64,000 nucleotides of DNA from Actinocorallia populi (GTDB lineage Bacteria > Actinomycetota > Actinomycetes > Streptosporangiales > Streptosporangiaceae), in the NCBI RefSeq assembly GCF_002995495.1, contig NZ_PVZV01000006.1, positions 124,001-188,000 of the forward strand, given 5' to 3'. Position 1 is the stretch's first letter; every line of letters starts with the position of its first letter. The notes under the pieces were generated by a model. It was not told the origin of the DNA, did not search any database, and saw nothing but the letters and a program-made list of their open reading frames with translations. A program made the position numbers and the translations under genes. This document shows positions 54,508 through 63,642 of the stretch, one piece after another.

Positions 54508-55745
54508 CCACGGACATCGAGCACCTGCTGCGCGCCGAGGCGCCGCAGGTGCTCGGCGCGCTGGTGCGCCGCTTCGGCCACTTCGACGTCGCCGAGGACG
54601 CGGTGCAGGAGGCGCTGCTGACCGCGAGCCGGGCCTGGCCGGCCGAGGGTGTGCCGGAGAACCCGCGCAGCTGGCTGATCCGGATCGGCTACCGGCGGAT
54701 GGTCGACCTGCTCCGCTCCGAGCAGGCACGGCGCCGCCGCGAGCAGGAGGCCGGCGCGGCCGAGCTGGCCATGGGGGAGCCGGCCCGCCGGGCGGGCCCC
54801 GTGCAGGAGACCGACGACAGCCTCACCCTGCTGCTGCTGTGCTGCCACCCCGCGCTGAGCGCCACCTCCCAGGTGGCGCTCACGCTGCGGGCGGTGGGCG
54901 GCCTGACGACGGCCGAGATCGCGCACGCCCACGGGGTCGCCGAGAACACCATGGGCACGCGGATCAGCCGCGCCAAGCAGCAGCTCGCCCGCGCCGGGGC
55001 CCGTTTCACCCCGCCGGTCGACGCCGACCGGGAGAGCCGGATGTCCGCCGTCATGCGGGTGCTCTACCTGATCTTCAACGAGGGCTACACGGCCTCCGCG
55101 GGCGACGAGCTCGCCCGCGTCGACCTGACCCGCGAGGCGATCAGGCTGACCCGGATGCTCCGCGACCGCCTGCCGGACGACGCCGAGGTGACCGGCCTGC
55201 TCGCGCTGATGCTGCTCACCGAATCGCGGCGGGCCGCCCGCACCGGCGGTGACGACGAGCTGGTGCCGCTGGACGAGCAGGACCGCACCCGGTGGGACCC
55301 CGACCTGATCCGCGAGGGCACCGAACTGATCGACGGCGTCTGGAACCGCCGCCAGGTGGGGCAGTACCAGCTGCAGGCGGCGATCGCGGCCGTGCACGCC
55401 GCCGCAGCGTCGCCGGAGCGGACGGACTGGCCGCAGATCGCGGCCCTGTACCTGTGGCTCGAGCGGCTCGCCCCGACCGCGCCGGTACGGCTGAGCCGGG
55501 TGGTCGCGGTGGCCCGCGCGTACGGCCCGGTCCGGGGCCTGGCGCTGCTCGACGACCTCAACCGGCGCCACCGGCTGGACGAGGAGCCGCTGACCCGGCG
55601 GCGCGAACGCGCGGTACGCGCCCACCTGCTCCAGATGACCGGCGACACGGCCGGGGCCGCGGCGCTGTACCGCGAGGCCGCCTCCCTGACGGACAATCTG
55701 GTCGAGCGGCGCTACCTGCTCGCCAGAGCCGACGACCTGGGCTGA
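54504..55745 (+). CDS. ECF42-type sigma factor with TPR-like C-terminal domain
   Basis: 413 residues. Region 2 around FGHFDVAEDAVQEALLTASRAWPAEGVPENPRSWLIRIGYRRMVD (in successive helices) and region 4 (LTTAEIAHAHGVAENTMGTRISRAKQQL) occupy the first 170 residues. The long helical C-terminal domain (RVLYLIFNEGYTASAG; DRLPDDAEVTGLLALMLL; LQAAIAAVHAAA) is the ECF42 hallmark and acts in place of an anti-sigma factor. Coupled to its DGPF partner. Confidence 0.94.
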   Translation: MTTDIEHLLRAEAPQVLGALVRRFGHFDVAEDAVQEALLTASRAWPAEGVPENPRSWLIRIGYRRMVDLLRSEQARRRREQEAGAAELAMGEPARRAGPVQETDDSLTLLLLCCHPALSATSQVALTLRAVGGLTTAEIAHAHGVAENTMGTRISRAKQQLARAGARFTPPVDADRESRMSAVMRVLYLIFNEGYTASAGDELARVDLTREAIRLTRMLRDRLPDDAEVTGLLALMLLTESRRAARTGGDDELVPLDEQDRTRWDPDLIREGTELIDGVWNRRQVGQYQLQAAIAAVHAAAASPERTDWPQIAALYLWLERLAPTAPVRLSRVVAVARAYGPVRGLALLDDLNRRHRLDEEPLTRRRERAVRAHLLQMTGDTAGAAALYREAASLTDNLVERRYLLARADDLG

Positions 55746-55768
55746 GGATCGGGGCGGCCGGGGTGCCG

Positions 55769-57217
55769 TCAGGTGTTGGCGATGCGGACGACGCCGGTCG
55801 TGGTGCCCTGGTAGACGACGCCGGGGGTGATGGTGCCGACCATCTGGAGGGAGTCGAAGAGGAAGCCGGTGCCGAGGTTCCTGGCACGGACGGTGGCTCC
55901 GGTGGCGGGGTCGATCTCGGTGTAGGCGTAGGTGTCGAGGACCGAGGTCGCGGTCGAGCCGGCGACGACCGGTTTGCGGACGATCGTGCGGAGCAGGCCG
56001 TCCGCGGTGGACAGGCGCGGAACGGCGGCGGAGCGGACGACGACGTCCCAGGCCAGGGTGCAGCCGGAGGCGGTGACGTTCACGCGCGACAGGCCGCCGG
56101 GGAAGTCGGCGGACGAGGGGACGCTGGTGCCGGCGTCCTCGGGCAGCGCCGGGTAGGGGTAGCCGTAGGTGCTGGCGACGAAGACCGCGCTTCCGGAGGC
56201 GACCGGCGAGTTCTCACTGCCGCTGCCCCCGGCCTTGAGGACCGGGACCTTGCAGACCTGCCGTCCCGTCCCCGTCGCGTACACGAGCAGGTTCACCGTC
56301 GGGGCGGCGTTGTCGACGACGGTGACGTAGTCGGTGCCGTTCGGGCCGAAGAAGGTCGGGGTGGAGCCCGAACCCCAGCTGAGCTGTCCGGGCTTGCGGC
56401 CAGGGCCGCGGTCGTAGGCCTGCCGCCACACGACGGACGGCCTCCCGGCGGCGTCGGCGCGCAGCAGGTAGGTGGCGTGGGTGGTGGTGACCGCGGTGCC
56501 TTCGGGCACGGTGGAGATGCTGTTGGCGACCTTCTCCCCGGCCGGGAGGGCGACGGTCTTCACGACGCCTGCGGTGTCGTCGGCGGTGCCCACGACGCCC
56601 GCGCCCGTGGCGAACCACACGCGGCCCTGCCAGTCGGGAGAGAGGCCGATGACGGAGTCGTTCTCGGAGATGGCGGAGTCCAGGGGAAGGCGGCTCGCCA
56701 CGTAGAGCTCCCAACCGCCCGAGGAGTTCCTGCGGTGGCCGACGCGCAGCAGGTCGCGGGTGCCGTCGACGACGACCAGGCGGTCGGCGTCGTCGAGGTA
56801 GGCGTAGACGCCGCCGAGCAGCGAGCCTTTGGCGAGGCCGAGCTCGGCGACGGAGTCTCCGGAGGCGGGGTCGAGCAGGTGGACCGTCGGCGCCCGGCCG
56901 AAGATCTCGGTGCACAGCGCCACGGGGTACCCGTCCGCGCCGACCAGGACCGTCGGGCAGGCCGAGGCGAGGGCGGCGCGGCGCGAGGTCAACGGCCCGG
57001 CGGAGGGTCCGGCGTGCGGGGTGGCGTCGGAGGACGCGGTGTCGCCGTGCATGGTGGCGGTGCCGAGGGGGCCTGCGTGGGGATTGGCGGGCGGCAGCGG
57101 TTCGAAGGGACCGGCCGCGGAGGCGGGGGAGGCGGCCGCGCCGAGCAGCGCGACGGCGGCGGCACGGACCAGGACGGCACGGACCAGGACGGCACGGGAC
57201 GAGACGGAGGAACGCAA
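55769..57217 (-). CDS. Secreted protein of unknown function
   Basis: About 482 residues. A signal peptide rich in Ala/Val/Leu (AVLVRAVLVRAAAVALLG) ends near ASPASAAG. The mature part has repeated beta-type segments (VHLLDPASGDSVAELGL; VYAYLDDADRLVVVDG; GRVWFATGAGVVG), like a PQQ/six-bladed propeller, and four cysteines likely to pair. The start taken is TTG at 57217 with GGGGAG 5 nt upstream; the frame reaches a GTG at 57292 that lies in the promoter area. Divergent from the acyl-CoA synthetase gene. Confidence 0.75.
   Translation of the reverse strand: MRSSVSSRAVLVRAVLVRAAAVALLGAAASPASAAGPFEPLPPANPHAGPLGTATMHGDTASSDATPHAGPSAGPLTSRRAALASACPTVLVGADGYPVALCTEIFGRAPTVHLLDPASGDSVAELGLAKGSLLGGVYAYLDDADRLVVVDGTRDLLRVGHRRNSSGGWELYVASRLPLDSAISENDSVIGLSPDWQGRVWFATGAGVVGTADDTAGVVKTVALPAGEKVANSISTVPEGTAVTTTHATYLLRADAAGRPSVVWRQAYDRGPGRKPGQLSWGSGSTPTFFGPNGTDYVTVVDNAAPTVNLLVYATGTGRQVCKVPVLKAGGSGSENSPVASGSAVFVASTYGYPYPALPEDAGTSVPSSADFPGGLSRVNVTASGCTLAWDVVVRSAAVPRLSTADGLLRTIVRKPVVAGSTATSVLDTYAYTEIDPATGATVRARNLGTGFLFDSLQMVGTITPGVVYQGTTTGVVRIANT
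57161..57200. repeat. 15-bp tandem repeat in signal-peptide coding region
   Basis: GGCACGGACCAGGAC occurs at 57161-57175 and again, identically, at 57176-57190, followed by a partial third copy. It encodes a repeated five-residue unit (AVLVR) of the signal peptide on the minus strand. Slippage here would lengthen or shorten the signal peptide in frame. Confidence 0.85.
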
Positions 57218-57298
57218 CGGGACTCCCCGGAGAACGGCGGGACCGCGGAAGCGGCCGTCGCAGGCGATGAGGGCGTCGTGATCATAAATCACACTTTG

Positions 57299-57315
57299 CC
57301 GACTGGTCTAGTCGG
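57299..57315. promoter_or_regulatory. Inverted-repeat operator between secreted-protein and acyl-CoA synthetase genes
   Basis: CCGACTGGTCTAGTCGG: six-base arms CCGACT and AGTCGG around GGTCT. The form suits a TetR-family repressor of fatty-acid genes, but no such regulator is encoded nearby. Confidence 0.5.
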
Positions 57316-57385
57316 AATAAAGGGGGGTTCGGCGGCGGAAACTCGACCTATCGCTTGCTTGCTCGGTTGATCTACGCTGGCCCCC

Positions 57386-58924
57386 GTGACGGCTTTCAAT
57401 CTGGCGGACCTGTTCGAGATCGTGGCCGACGCCTGCCCTGACAGGCTGGCGCTGGTGGCCGGTGACGTCCGGCTGACCTATCGGCAGTTGGACGAGCGTG
57501 CCACGCGGGTGGCCAACCATCTGATCGACGCGGGGGTGAGACCCGGGCAGCACGTCGGCATCCTCAGCTACAACCGGGCCGAATGGCTCGAGACGATGAT
57601 CGGGTGCTTCAAGGCCCGGGTGGCGCCCGTCAACGTCAACTACCGCTACGTCAAGGACGAGCTCACCCACCTGCTCGGCGACTCCGAATGCGTCGCGCTG
57701 GTCGCGGAGGCCGACCTCCTCGAGAACGTCAACCGGGCCGACCTGCCCCTTCTGCGGCACGTGGTGGCGCTCGACGGCCCCGCCCCGGACGCGCACGACT
57801 ACGAGAAGGCCCTGGCGGCGGCCTCCCCCTCCCGGGCGGACGTGCTGGACCGCACCGGCGAACGCAGCGGTGACGACCCGTACCTCCTGTACACCGGCGG
57901 GACGACCGGGCTGCCGAAGGGCGTGCTGTGGCGGTCGGAGGACATCTTCCTCTCCGGCATGGGCGGCGGGAACGTCGGCGGGCCGCCGATCTCCGACCCG
58001 TCCGAGCTCGCCGCGGCCGCCGACCGCGACGGCATGCGCACCCAGGTCCACGCGCCGCTGATGCACGGCGGCGGGCAGTGGGTCACCTGGATCAACCTGA
58101 CCACCGGCGGCACGGTCATCCTCTACACCGAGCGCAGGTTCGACGCCGCCAAGGCGCTGGAGATCGCCGCGCGGGAGCGCACGCAGGTCCTCATGCTCGT
58201 CGGCAACGGCATGGGCCACCCCGTCGCGGAGGAACTGGCGGCCCGCGAGTACGACCTGGAGATCTTCGCCTTCGGCTCCGGCGGCGCGCCCCTGTCCGAC
58301 GACGTCCGCGCCAAGCTGCTCGAAGCCATCCCGAACGCCTTCATCTCCGACAACCTCGGCGGCTCGGAGACCGGCGCGATCGGCCCGTCCCTCGGCGGCG
58401 GCCGCTTCCAGATGCACCCGCAGATGGCCGTGCTCTCCGACGACCTGCTCCCCGTGGCGCCCGGCGAGACCGGGACCGTCGCCCGCACCGGGAACATCCC
58501 CCTCGGCTACTGGAAGGACGAGGAGAAGACCGCGGCGACGTTCAAGACCGGCCCCGACGGCCGCCGCTGGGCGCTGCAGGGCGACTACGCGCGCCTCGAC
58601 GAGGAAGGCGTGGTCACGCTGCTCGGCCGCGGCTCCCTCGTCGTCAACACCGGCGGCGAGAAGGTCTTCACCGAGGAGGTCGAGGCGGCCCTGCGCACCT
58701 GCCCCGGCATCACCGACGCCATCGTCGTCGGCCTGCCGGACGAGCGCCTGGGCTCCAAGGTCGCCGCCGTGGTCGCGGGAACCGCCACCGAGGAGGGCGT
58801 CAAGGAGCACTGCCGCACCCTCCTGGCCGGTTACAAGATCCCCCGCGCCCTCGCGGTGGTCGGGGAACTCCAGCTCACCGCCGTGGGCAAACCCGACTAC
58901 GCCTGGGCCCGCGCCCAGTTCTGA
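57386..58924 (+). CDS. Acyl-CoA synthetase (FadD-like, AMP-forming)
   Basis: 512 residues of the ANL superfamily. The P-loop-like YTGGTTGLPKG is near residue 170, SDNLGGSETG near 325 gives the A5-type motif, and the catalytic Lys region is TAVGKPDYAWARAQF at the very C-terminus. The order and the SGGAPLSDDV segment match actinobacterial FadD acyl-CoA synthetases. It activates a fatty or other carboxylic acid to its CoA thioester. GTG start. A very strong terminator follows. Confidence 0.92.
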   Translation: MTAFNLADLFEIVADACPDRLALVAGDVRLTYRQLDERATRVANHLIDAGVRPGQHVGILSYNRAEWLETMIGCFKARVAPVNVNYRYVKDELTHLLGDSECVALVAEADLLENVNRADLPLLRHVVALDGPAPDAHDYEKALAAASPSRADVLDRTGERSGDDPYLLYTGGTTGLPKGVLWRSEDIFLSGMGGGNVGGPPISDPSELAAAADRDGMRTQVHAPLMHGGGQWVTWINLTTGGTVILYTERRFDAAKALEIAARERTQVLMLVGNGMGHPVAEELAAREYDLEIFAFGSGGAPLSDDVRAKLLEAIPNAFISDNLGGSETGAIGPSLGGGRFQMHPQMAVLSDDLLPVAPGETGTVARTGNIPLGYWKDEEKTAATFKTGPDGRRWALQGDYARLDEEGVVTLLGRGSLVVNTGGEKVFTEEVEAALRTCPGITDAIVVGLPDERLGSKVAAVVAGTATEEGVKEHCRTLLAGYKIPRALAVVGELQLTAVGKPDYAWARAQF

Positions 58925-58929
58925 GCACC

Positions 58930-58979
58930 CGCCTGCCGGTTCCCTCCGGCCGGGCACGGCCGGAGGGAACCGGCAGGCG
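58930..58979. terminator. Very strong terminator hairpin
   Basis: A perfect 22-bp stem (58930-58951 with 58958-58979) with a six-base loop begins six bases after the acyl-CoA synthetase stop. It cleanly separates that gene from the SARP regulator that starts at 59015. Confidence 0.9.
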
Positions 58980-59014
58980 CGAACCGGGCGCCGTCATCTG
59001 ACAGGCTGTCGCCC

Positions 59015-62000
59015 ATGGTGGATGCGACCGGTTCGTGCCGCGATGGCGGACGGGTGCGCGTCGGGATCCTCGGTTCCCTGACGCTGGACACCGCCGCCGG
59101 TCCGGCGCGGGTCGGGGGCGCGCGGCTGCGGACGCTGCTGGCCCGGCTGGTGCTGGACGCCGGGCGCGCCGTCCGGCCGGCGACCCTGGCCGAGGCGTTG
59201 TGGGGCGAGGAGGCCCCGGACGGCCACCTGCACGCGCTGCAGTCGCTGGTGTCCCGGTTGCGGCAGGTCCTGGGCGATCCCGGGCTGCTCACCTCGGGCC
59301 CGGCCGGGTACCGGCTGGCCGTCGAGCCGGACGCGGTCGACGCCGTCCGCTTCGAGCGGCTGGTCCGCGAGGGACGGAGCCCGCAGGCGCGGGCCCGGCC
59401 CGCCGAGGCCGCCGCCGTCCTGCGCGAGGCGCTGGGCCTGTGGCGCGGCCCCGCCCTGGCGGACGTGCGTGACGCGCCGTTCGCCGCCGCCGAGGCCGAA
59501 CGGCTCGAGCGGGTCCGGCTGGCCGCACTGGAGGACCGGATCGAGGCCGACCTGGCCCTGGGCGCCGGTCCCGACCTGGTCGCCGAGCTCGAGTCGCTGG
59601 CCGCCGCGCACCCGTTGCGCGAACGGCTGCACGCCCAGCTGATCCGGGCCCTGGCGCTGGACGGCCGCGGCGCCGAGGCGCTGGACGCCTACCAGCGGAT
59701 CCGCGGCCTGCTGGCGGACGGTTTCGGCGGCGATCCCGGACCGCGGCTCCAGGAGGCCCACCTGGCGGTGCTGCGCGGCGAACTCTCCCGGCCCCGCCGG
59801 CCGCACGGCAACCTGGACGTCCCGCTCACCAGCTTCGTGGGCCGCGACGACGACGTCCGCCGCGTGGTCGAACTGCTCGGCGGGGTCCGGCTGGTGACCC
59901 TGGCCGGTCCCGGCGGGGCGGGCAAGACACGGCTGGCCAACACCATCGGCAGGCGGCTCGCGCCGTCCGGCGGGGTGTGGTTCGTCCCGCTGGCCCCGGT
60001 CGGTGCGGACGACGTGCCCCGCGCCGTGCTCGACCTGCTGCGGGCGCGCGAGGAGGACATGCCTCGGCCCGCCACCTCCGAGGCGGTCCTGGACCAGCTG
60101 GCCGCGACGCTCGCGGACGACGATCTGGTGCTGGTACTGGACAACTGCGAGCACGTGATCGAGGCCGCCGCGACGCTCGCCGAGACCCTGCTCGGCCGGT
60201 GCCCGAGGCTGCGGGTGCTGGCCACCAGCCGGGAGGCCCTGCGGATCGACGGCGAGACCCTGCATCCGGTGGCCCCGCTGGAGCTGCCCGGACCGGAGGC
60301 GACGGCGGAGCAGGCCCGCGCCTGCGCGGCGGTCCGGCTGTTCCACGACCGGGCCGCCGCCGTGCGGCCGGACTTCGTCCTGGAAGGCGGCGCGCTGGCG
60401 GCGGCGGTCGAGATCTGCCGCCGCCTGGACGGCCTCCCGCTGGCGATCGAGCTGGCCGCGGCACGGTTGCGCTCCCTGCCAGTCGAGGCGGTCGCGGCAC
60501 GGCTGGACGACCGGTTCCGGCTGCTCACCGGCGGCAGCCGCACCGCACTGCCGCGGCACCGGACCTTGAGCGCAGCGGTGGCCTGGAGCTGGGACCTGCT
60601 CGAGGCCGACGAGCGAACGCTGCTGGAACGCCTGTCGGTCGTGCCCGGCAGCTTCACCGAGGACGCGGCGGAGGCGCTCGGCGGGACGCAGGACGTCGGA
60701 ACGCTGCTCGCGGCGCTGGTCGACAAGTCCCTGCTGCACCCGGTGGAGTCCGCAGACCCGGTCGAACCGCGCTACCGCGTCCTGGAGACCATCCGGGAGT
60801 ACGGCCTCGGACAGCTGGCACGGCGTGACGAGGTCGATGCCGTACGCAGGCGGCATGCCGCGTTCTTCCTCCAGCTGGCCGAGACCGCGGACCCGCACCT
60901 TCGCACGTCCGACCAGCTGCGCTGGCTGGCCCGCCTCACCGCGGAACGGGACAACCTGTCGGCCGCGATCCGCTGGGCGGTCGAGTCCGGCGACACCGGC
61001 CTGGCGGTCCGGTTCGGAGCCGCGCTGTGCTGGTTCTGGTTCCTGCGGGACCACCCGCCGGAGTCGCTGGACCTGCTCGGCCGGGTGCTCCAGGCCCGCG
61101 GCCCGGCCGAACCGCGGGCACGCGCGCTGGTGGTCGCCGCGCACGCGCTCGCCACCACCGAGGCCATCAGCGGCCCGGAGGAGGCGGAAGCGGCCTTCGA
61201 CCGGATCGAGGAGGTGCTGGAGCACGTCGCCCCCGGCGCCCACCCCCTTCTGGAGATGGCCGGTCTGGCGCTCGCCATAGGCTCCGGGCGCGACCGGGCA
61301 CCGGGCACGTCGGGCACTCCGCAAGAGCGGACGGACCCCTGGAGCCGGTCGCTGGCGCTGCTGGCCCAAGGCGTGCTGGCCATGAACACCGGACGCGCCG
61401 CCGAGGCGGCGCACTCGTTGTCGCGCGCGCTGTCCGGCTTCGAGGAGCTCGGCGAACGGTGGGGCCTGGCGACCACGCTGAGCACCCTGAACGCGGCGTT
61501 GCAGCGGGCCGGTGAACCGGCCGGCGGGTCCGGCCTGGCCGAACGGGCCACCCGGTACTTCCGGGAGCTCGGCATGCCCGAGCACTCGATGGAGAACGAG
61601 GTCGCGGCCGCGCTGCACCGGGCCCGGACCGGTGACGCCGACGGCGGGCGGCGTCGGCTGGCCGAGCTGCTCGACCAGGCCGAGCGGACCGGGTCGGCGG
61701 AGTCCCGGGCCCAGGTGCGCCTGGGTTCGGCGCGGTTGGAGTGGCGGGCCGGACGGCCGGGCGCGGCCCGCGAGCACGCTCGGGCGGGCCTGGCCGAGAC
61801 GCCGCCGGGCCGGTCGACCCCGCACCTGACCGCGCTGCTGCTGGCCGTGCTCGCCCACGTGGACGCGGCGGAGGGCCTCCCGGACGAGGCGGCGCGCCGG
61901 CTCGACCATCCCGCGGTGCACCTGATGCTGACCTGGAACACGCCGGTCGCGGCCTCGATCGCGGTCGCGGCGGCCGCGATCGAGTCGTGCCGCGACCGGC

Positions 62001-62230
62001 CGGAGCGGGCCGGGCGGCTGCTCGGGGCCGCCGTCGTGCTGCGGTGCCGGGACGATCCCGGCGACGACGACGTGCGGACGCTCACGGAGCAGGCCACGGC
62101 CGCCCTGGGCGCCGCCGGGTTCGCGGCCGCGCACGCCGCGGGCGCGGCGATGGCGCGGGCCGGGGCCGAGGAGCTGGTGTCCGCGGCCATCACCGCGTTC
62201 GGAGCCCGCCGCGCCGGTCAGCCGGTGTGA
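59015..62230 (+). CDS. SARP-type regulator with NB-ARC and TPR-like domains (AfsR-like)
   Basis: 1071 residues. An OmpR-type winged helix (about 14-95, RVGILGSLTLDTAAGP ... SLVSRLRQVLGD) is followed by the bacterial transcriptional activation domain (to about 250, AALEDRIEADLALG ... AYQRIRGLL). An NB-ARC ATPase follows with P-loop AGPGGAGKTRLA near 300, LVLVLDNCEHV (Walker B) and GLPLAIELAA. The rest is helical repeat. Such proteins activate secondary-metabolite genes after nucleotide-dependent switching. No biosynthetic cluster lies directly beside it; a link to the siderophore locus is not supported. Confidence 0.93.
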   Translation: MVDATGSCRDGGRVRVGILGSLTLDTAAGPARVGGARLRTLLARLVLDAGRAVRPATLAEALWGEEAPDGHLHALQSLVSRLRQVLGDPGLLTSGPAGYRLAVEPDAVDAVRFERLVREGRSPQARARPAEAAAVLREALGLWRGPALADVRDAPFAAAEAERLERVRLAALEDRIEADLALGAGPDLVAELESLAAAHPLRERLHAQLIRALALDGRGAEALDAYQRIRGLLADGFGGDPGPRLQEAHLAVLRGELSRPRRPHGNLDVPLTSFVGRDDDVRRVVELLGGVRLVTLAGPGGAGKTRLANTIGRRLAPSGGVWFVPLAPVGADDVPRAVLDLLRAREEDMPRPATSEAVLDQLAATLADDDLVLVLDNCEHVIEAAATLAETLLGRCPRLRVLATSREALRIDGETLHPVAPLELPGPEATAEQARACAAVRLFHDRAAAVRPDFVLEGGALAAAVEICRRLDGLPLAIELAAARLRSLPVEAVAARLDDRFRLLTGGSRTALPRHRTLSAAVAWSWDLLEADERTLLERLSVVPGSFTEDAAEALGGTQDVGTLLAALVDKSLLHPVESADPVEPRYRVLETIREYGLGQLARRDEVDAVRRRHAAFFLQLAETADPHLRTSDQLRWLARLTAERDNLSAAIRWAVESGDTGLAVRFGAALCWFWFLRDHPPESLDLLGRVLQARGPAEPRARALVVAAHALATTEAISGPEEAEAAFDRIEEVLEHVAPGAHPLLEMAGLALAIGSGRDRAPGTSGTPQERTDPWSRSLALLAQGVLAMNTGRAAEAAHSLSRALSGFEELGERWGLATTLSTLNAALQRAGEPAGGSGLAERATRYFRELGMPEHSMENEVAAALHRARTGDADGGRRRLAELLDQAERTGSAESRAQVRLGSARLEWRAGRPGAAREHARAGLAETPPGRSTPHLTALLLAVLAHVDAAEGLPDEAARRLDHPAVHLMLTWNTPVAASIAVAAAAIESCRDRPERAGRLLGAAVVLRCRDDPGDDDVRTLTEQATAALGAAGFAAAHAAGAAMARAGAEELVSAAITAFGARRAGQPV

Positions 62231-63504
62231 TCGGCGGCCGGGACGGGCTTGCCGAACATGGCGCAGATCGCGGTGGTCTGGAGCGTCTCGGCGACTTCGG
62301 CGATCTTCGGGTCGGCGCCGAACTCGGCCCAGAACTCCGTCGAGATGAGGATGTTCGCCGTGCGGCTTCCGGTGCGGTCGGCGACGCCGAAGGTGAGGTA
62401 GCCGGGGAGGCCGCCGTCATGGCCCCAGAAGGTGCCGCACGGGGTGTCGCCGGTCTGGACGCCCAGCCCGTAGCCGGGCCCGTCCGGCCGCTTCGGGTCG
62501 ACCGGCACGGTGGCGCGCATCTGCTCCAGCTGGTCGGGGGGCAGCAGCTCGCCGCCCAGCAGCGCGGCGGAGAACCGGGACCAGTCCTGGGCGGTGGAGA
62601 CCACCGCCCCTGACGCGCCGCCCCAGCCGGGGTCGTTGCCGGACACGTCCACGTGGCCGTGGCGGCGCGGCCCGGCGAGGTTCCTGAAGCCGGCCGGCAC
62701 CTCCGGCGGCATGTGGGCGGCGTCCCGTTCGTAGCCGCGGGCGTGGGGACCGCGCCAGGTGGCGTCCACGGCGTAGTAGGTGTGCTCGAGGCCGAGCGGC
62801 CGGGCGATCCGGTCCCGGACCAGGTCGGCCAGGCTCGCACCGGTGGCCCGCTCCAGGACGGCGCCGATCGCGGCGTAGTTGGTGTTGCTGTACGACCATT
62901 TCGCGCCCGGCGCGAACAGCGGATCGTGCCGCACCCCCACGGCGAGCAGCTTCGCCGAGGTCCACCGCCGCCGGTCCCTGCCGATCATCGACGGCCGGAT
63001 CACGGGGTCCTCGGTGTAGTCGAACAGGCCGCTGGTGTGGTTCAGCAGCATGCGCAACGTGACGGCCTCGCCGCCGGGCACCTTGCCCGGCAGCCACTTC
63101 TCCACGGAGTCGGTCAGGGCGAGCACGCCCTCGGCGGCCAGCTGGAGCACGAGCGCGGCCATCATGGTCTTGGTGCTGGACCCCATCCGGTACTCGTCTC
63201 CCGCCCTGAGCAGGTGATCTCGCCTGGTCCAGGGGGCCTGCTCGGCGATCTCGACCGGCCGGCCGCCGCCGTCGTCGACCCGCACGATCACGCCGGGCGC
63301 CCCGGCGTCGATGAGCGTCTCCGCCAGCTCCTGCAGCCGGGCGTGCTGCGCGCCGGTGTCGCTCCGGGCCACGGACGGCGCGGCGGTGCCGGCCGAGGCG
63401 CACGACGCGGTCGCGGCCAGGCTCACGGCCAGCGCCGAAGCCGTGAGCGTGCGCAGCCAACGCGGCAGCGCCGCACGATCCGACGAGAGAACACGTGGGG
63501 ACAT
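62218..63504 (-). CDS. Secreted serine hydrolase, beta-lactamase/D-Ala-D-Ala carboxypeptidase fold
   Basis: 428 residues. A signal peptide (ALAVSLAATASCASAG) is followed by the active-site motifs of class C/peptidase S12 enzymes: GSSTKTM (Ser-x-x-Lys) near residue 110, YSNTNY near 195 and WGHDGGLPGY (HxG) near 375. It may hydrolyse D-amino peptides or esters at the cell surface. GGAGGAA lies 7-8 nt before the ATG at 63504. Its 3' end overlaps the SARP gene by 13 bp in convergent orientation. Confidence 0.92.
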   Translation of the reverse strand: MSPRVLSSDRAALPRWLRTLTASALAVSLAATASCASAGTAAPSVARSDTGAQHARLQELAETLIDAGAPGVIVRVDDGGGRPVEIAEQAPWTRRDHLLRAGDEYRMGSSTKTMMAALVLQLAAEGVLALTDSVEKWLPGKVPGGEAVTLRMLLNHTSGLFDYTEDPVIRPSMIGRDRRRWTSAKLLAVGVRHDPLFAPGAKWSYSNTNYAAIGAVLERATGASLADLVRDRIARPLGLEHTYYAVDATWRGPHARGYERDAAHMPPEVPAGFRNLAGPRRHGHVDVSGNDPGWGGASGAVVSTAQDWSRFSAALLGGELLPPDQLEQMRATVPVDPKRPDGPGYGLGVQTGDTPCGTFWGHDGGLPGYLTFGVADRTGSRTANILISTEFWAEFGADPKIAEVAETLQTTAICAMFGKPVPAADHTG

Positions 63505-63606
63505 GGGACCGTTCCTCCGAGTGGCGGGTGATGCGAACGGCCCCACCCTCCGCTCCGCCGCTCACAGAACGCACACAGCACGCACACGGCCGCCGGGGCC
63601 GCGGTC

Positions 63607-63635
63607 TTGATAAATACATACGGTCGATCGTATGT
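63607..63635 (+). promoter_or_regulatory. Promoter with embedded TetR-like operator
   Basis: TTGATA (63607-63612), 17 bases, GTATGT (63630-63635) make a sigma-70-type promoter ending 7 bp before the ATG at 63643, so the message is probably leaderless. The palindrome ACATACGGTCGATCGTATGT (63616-63635) fills the spacer and -10, a repressor position typical of TetR proteins. No regulator is visible inside the window. Confidence 0.7.
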
Positions 63636-63642
63636 TTTCCTC

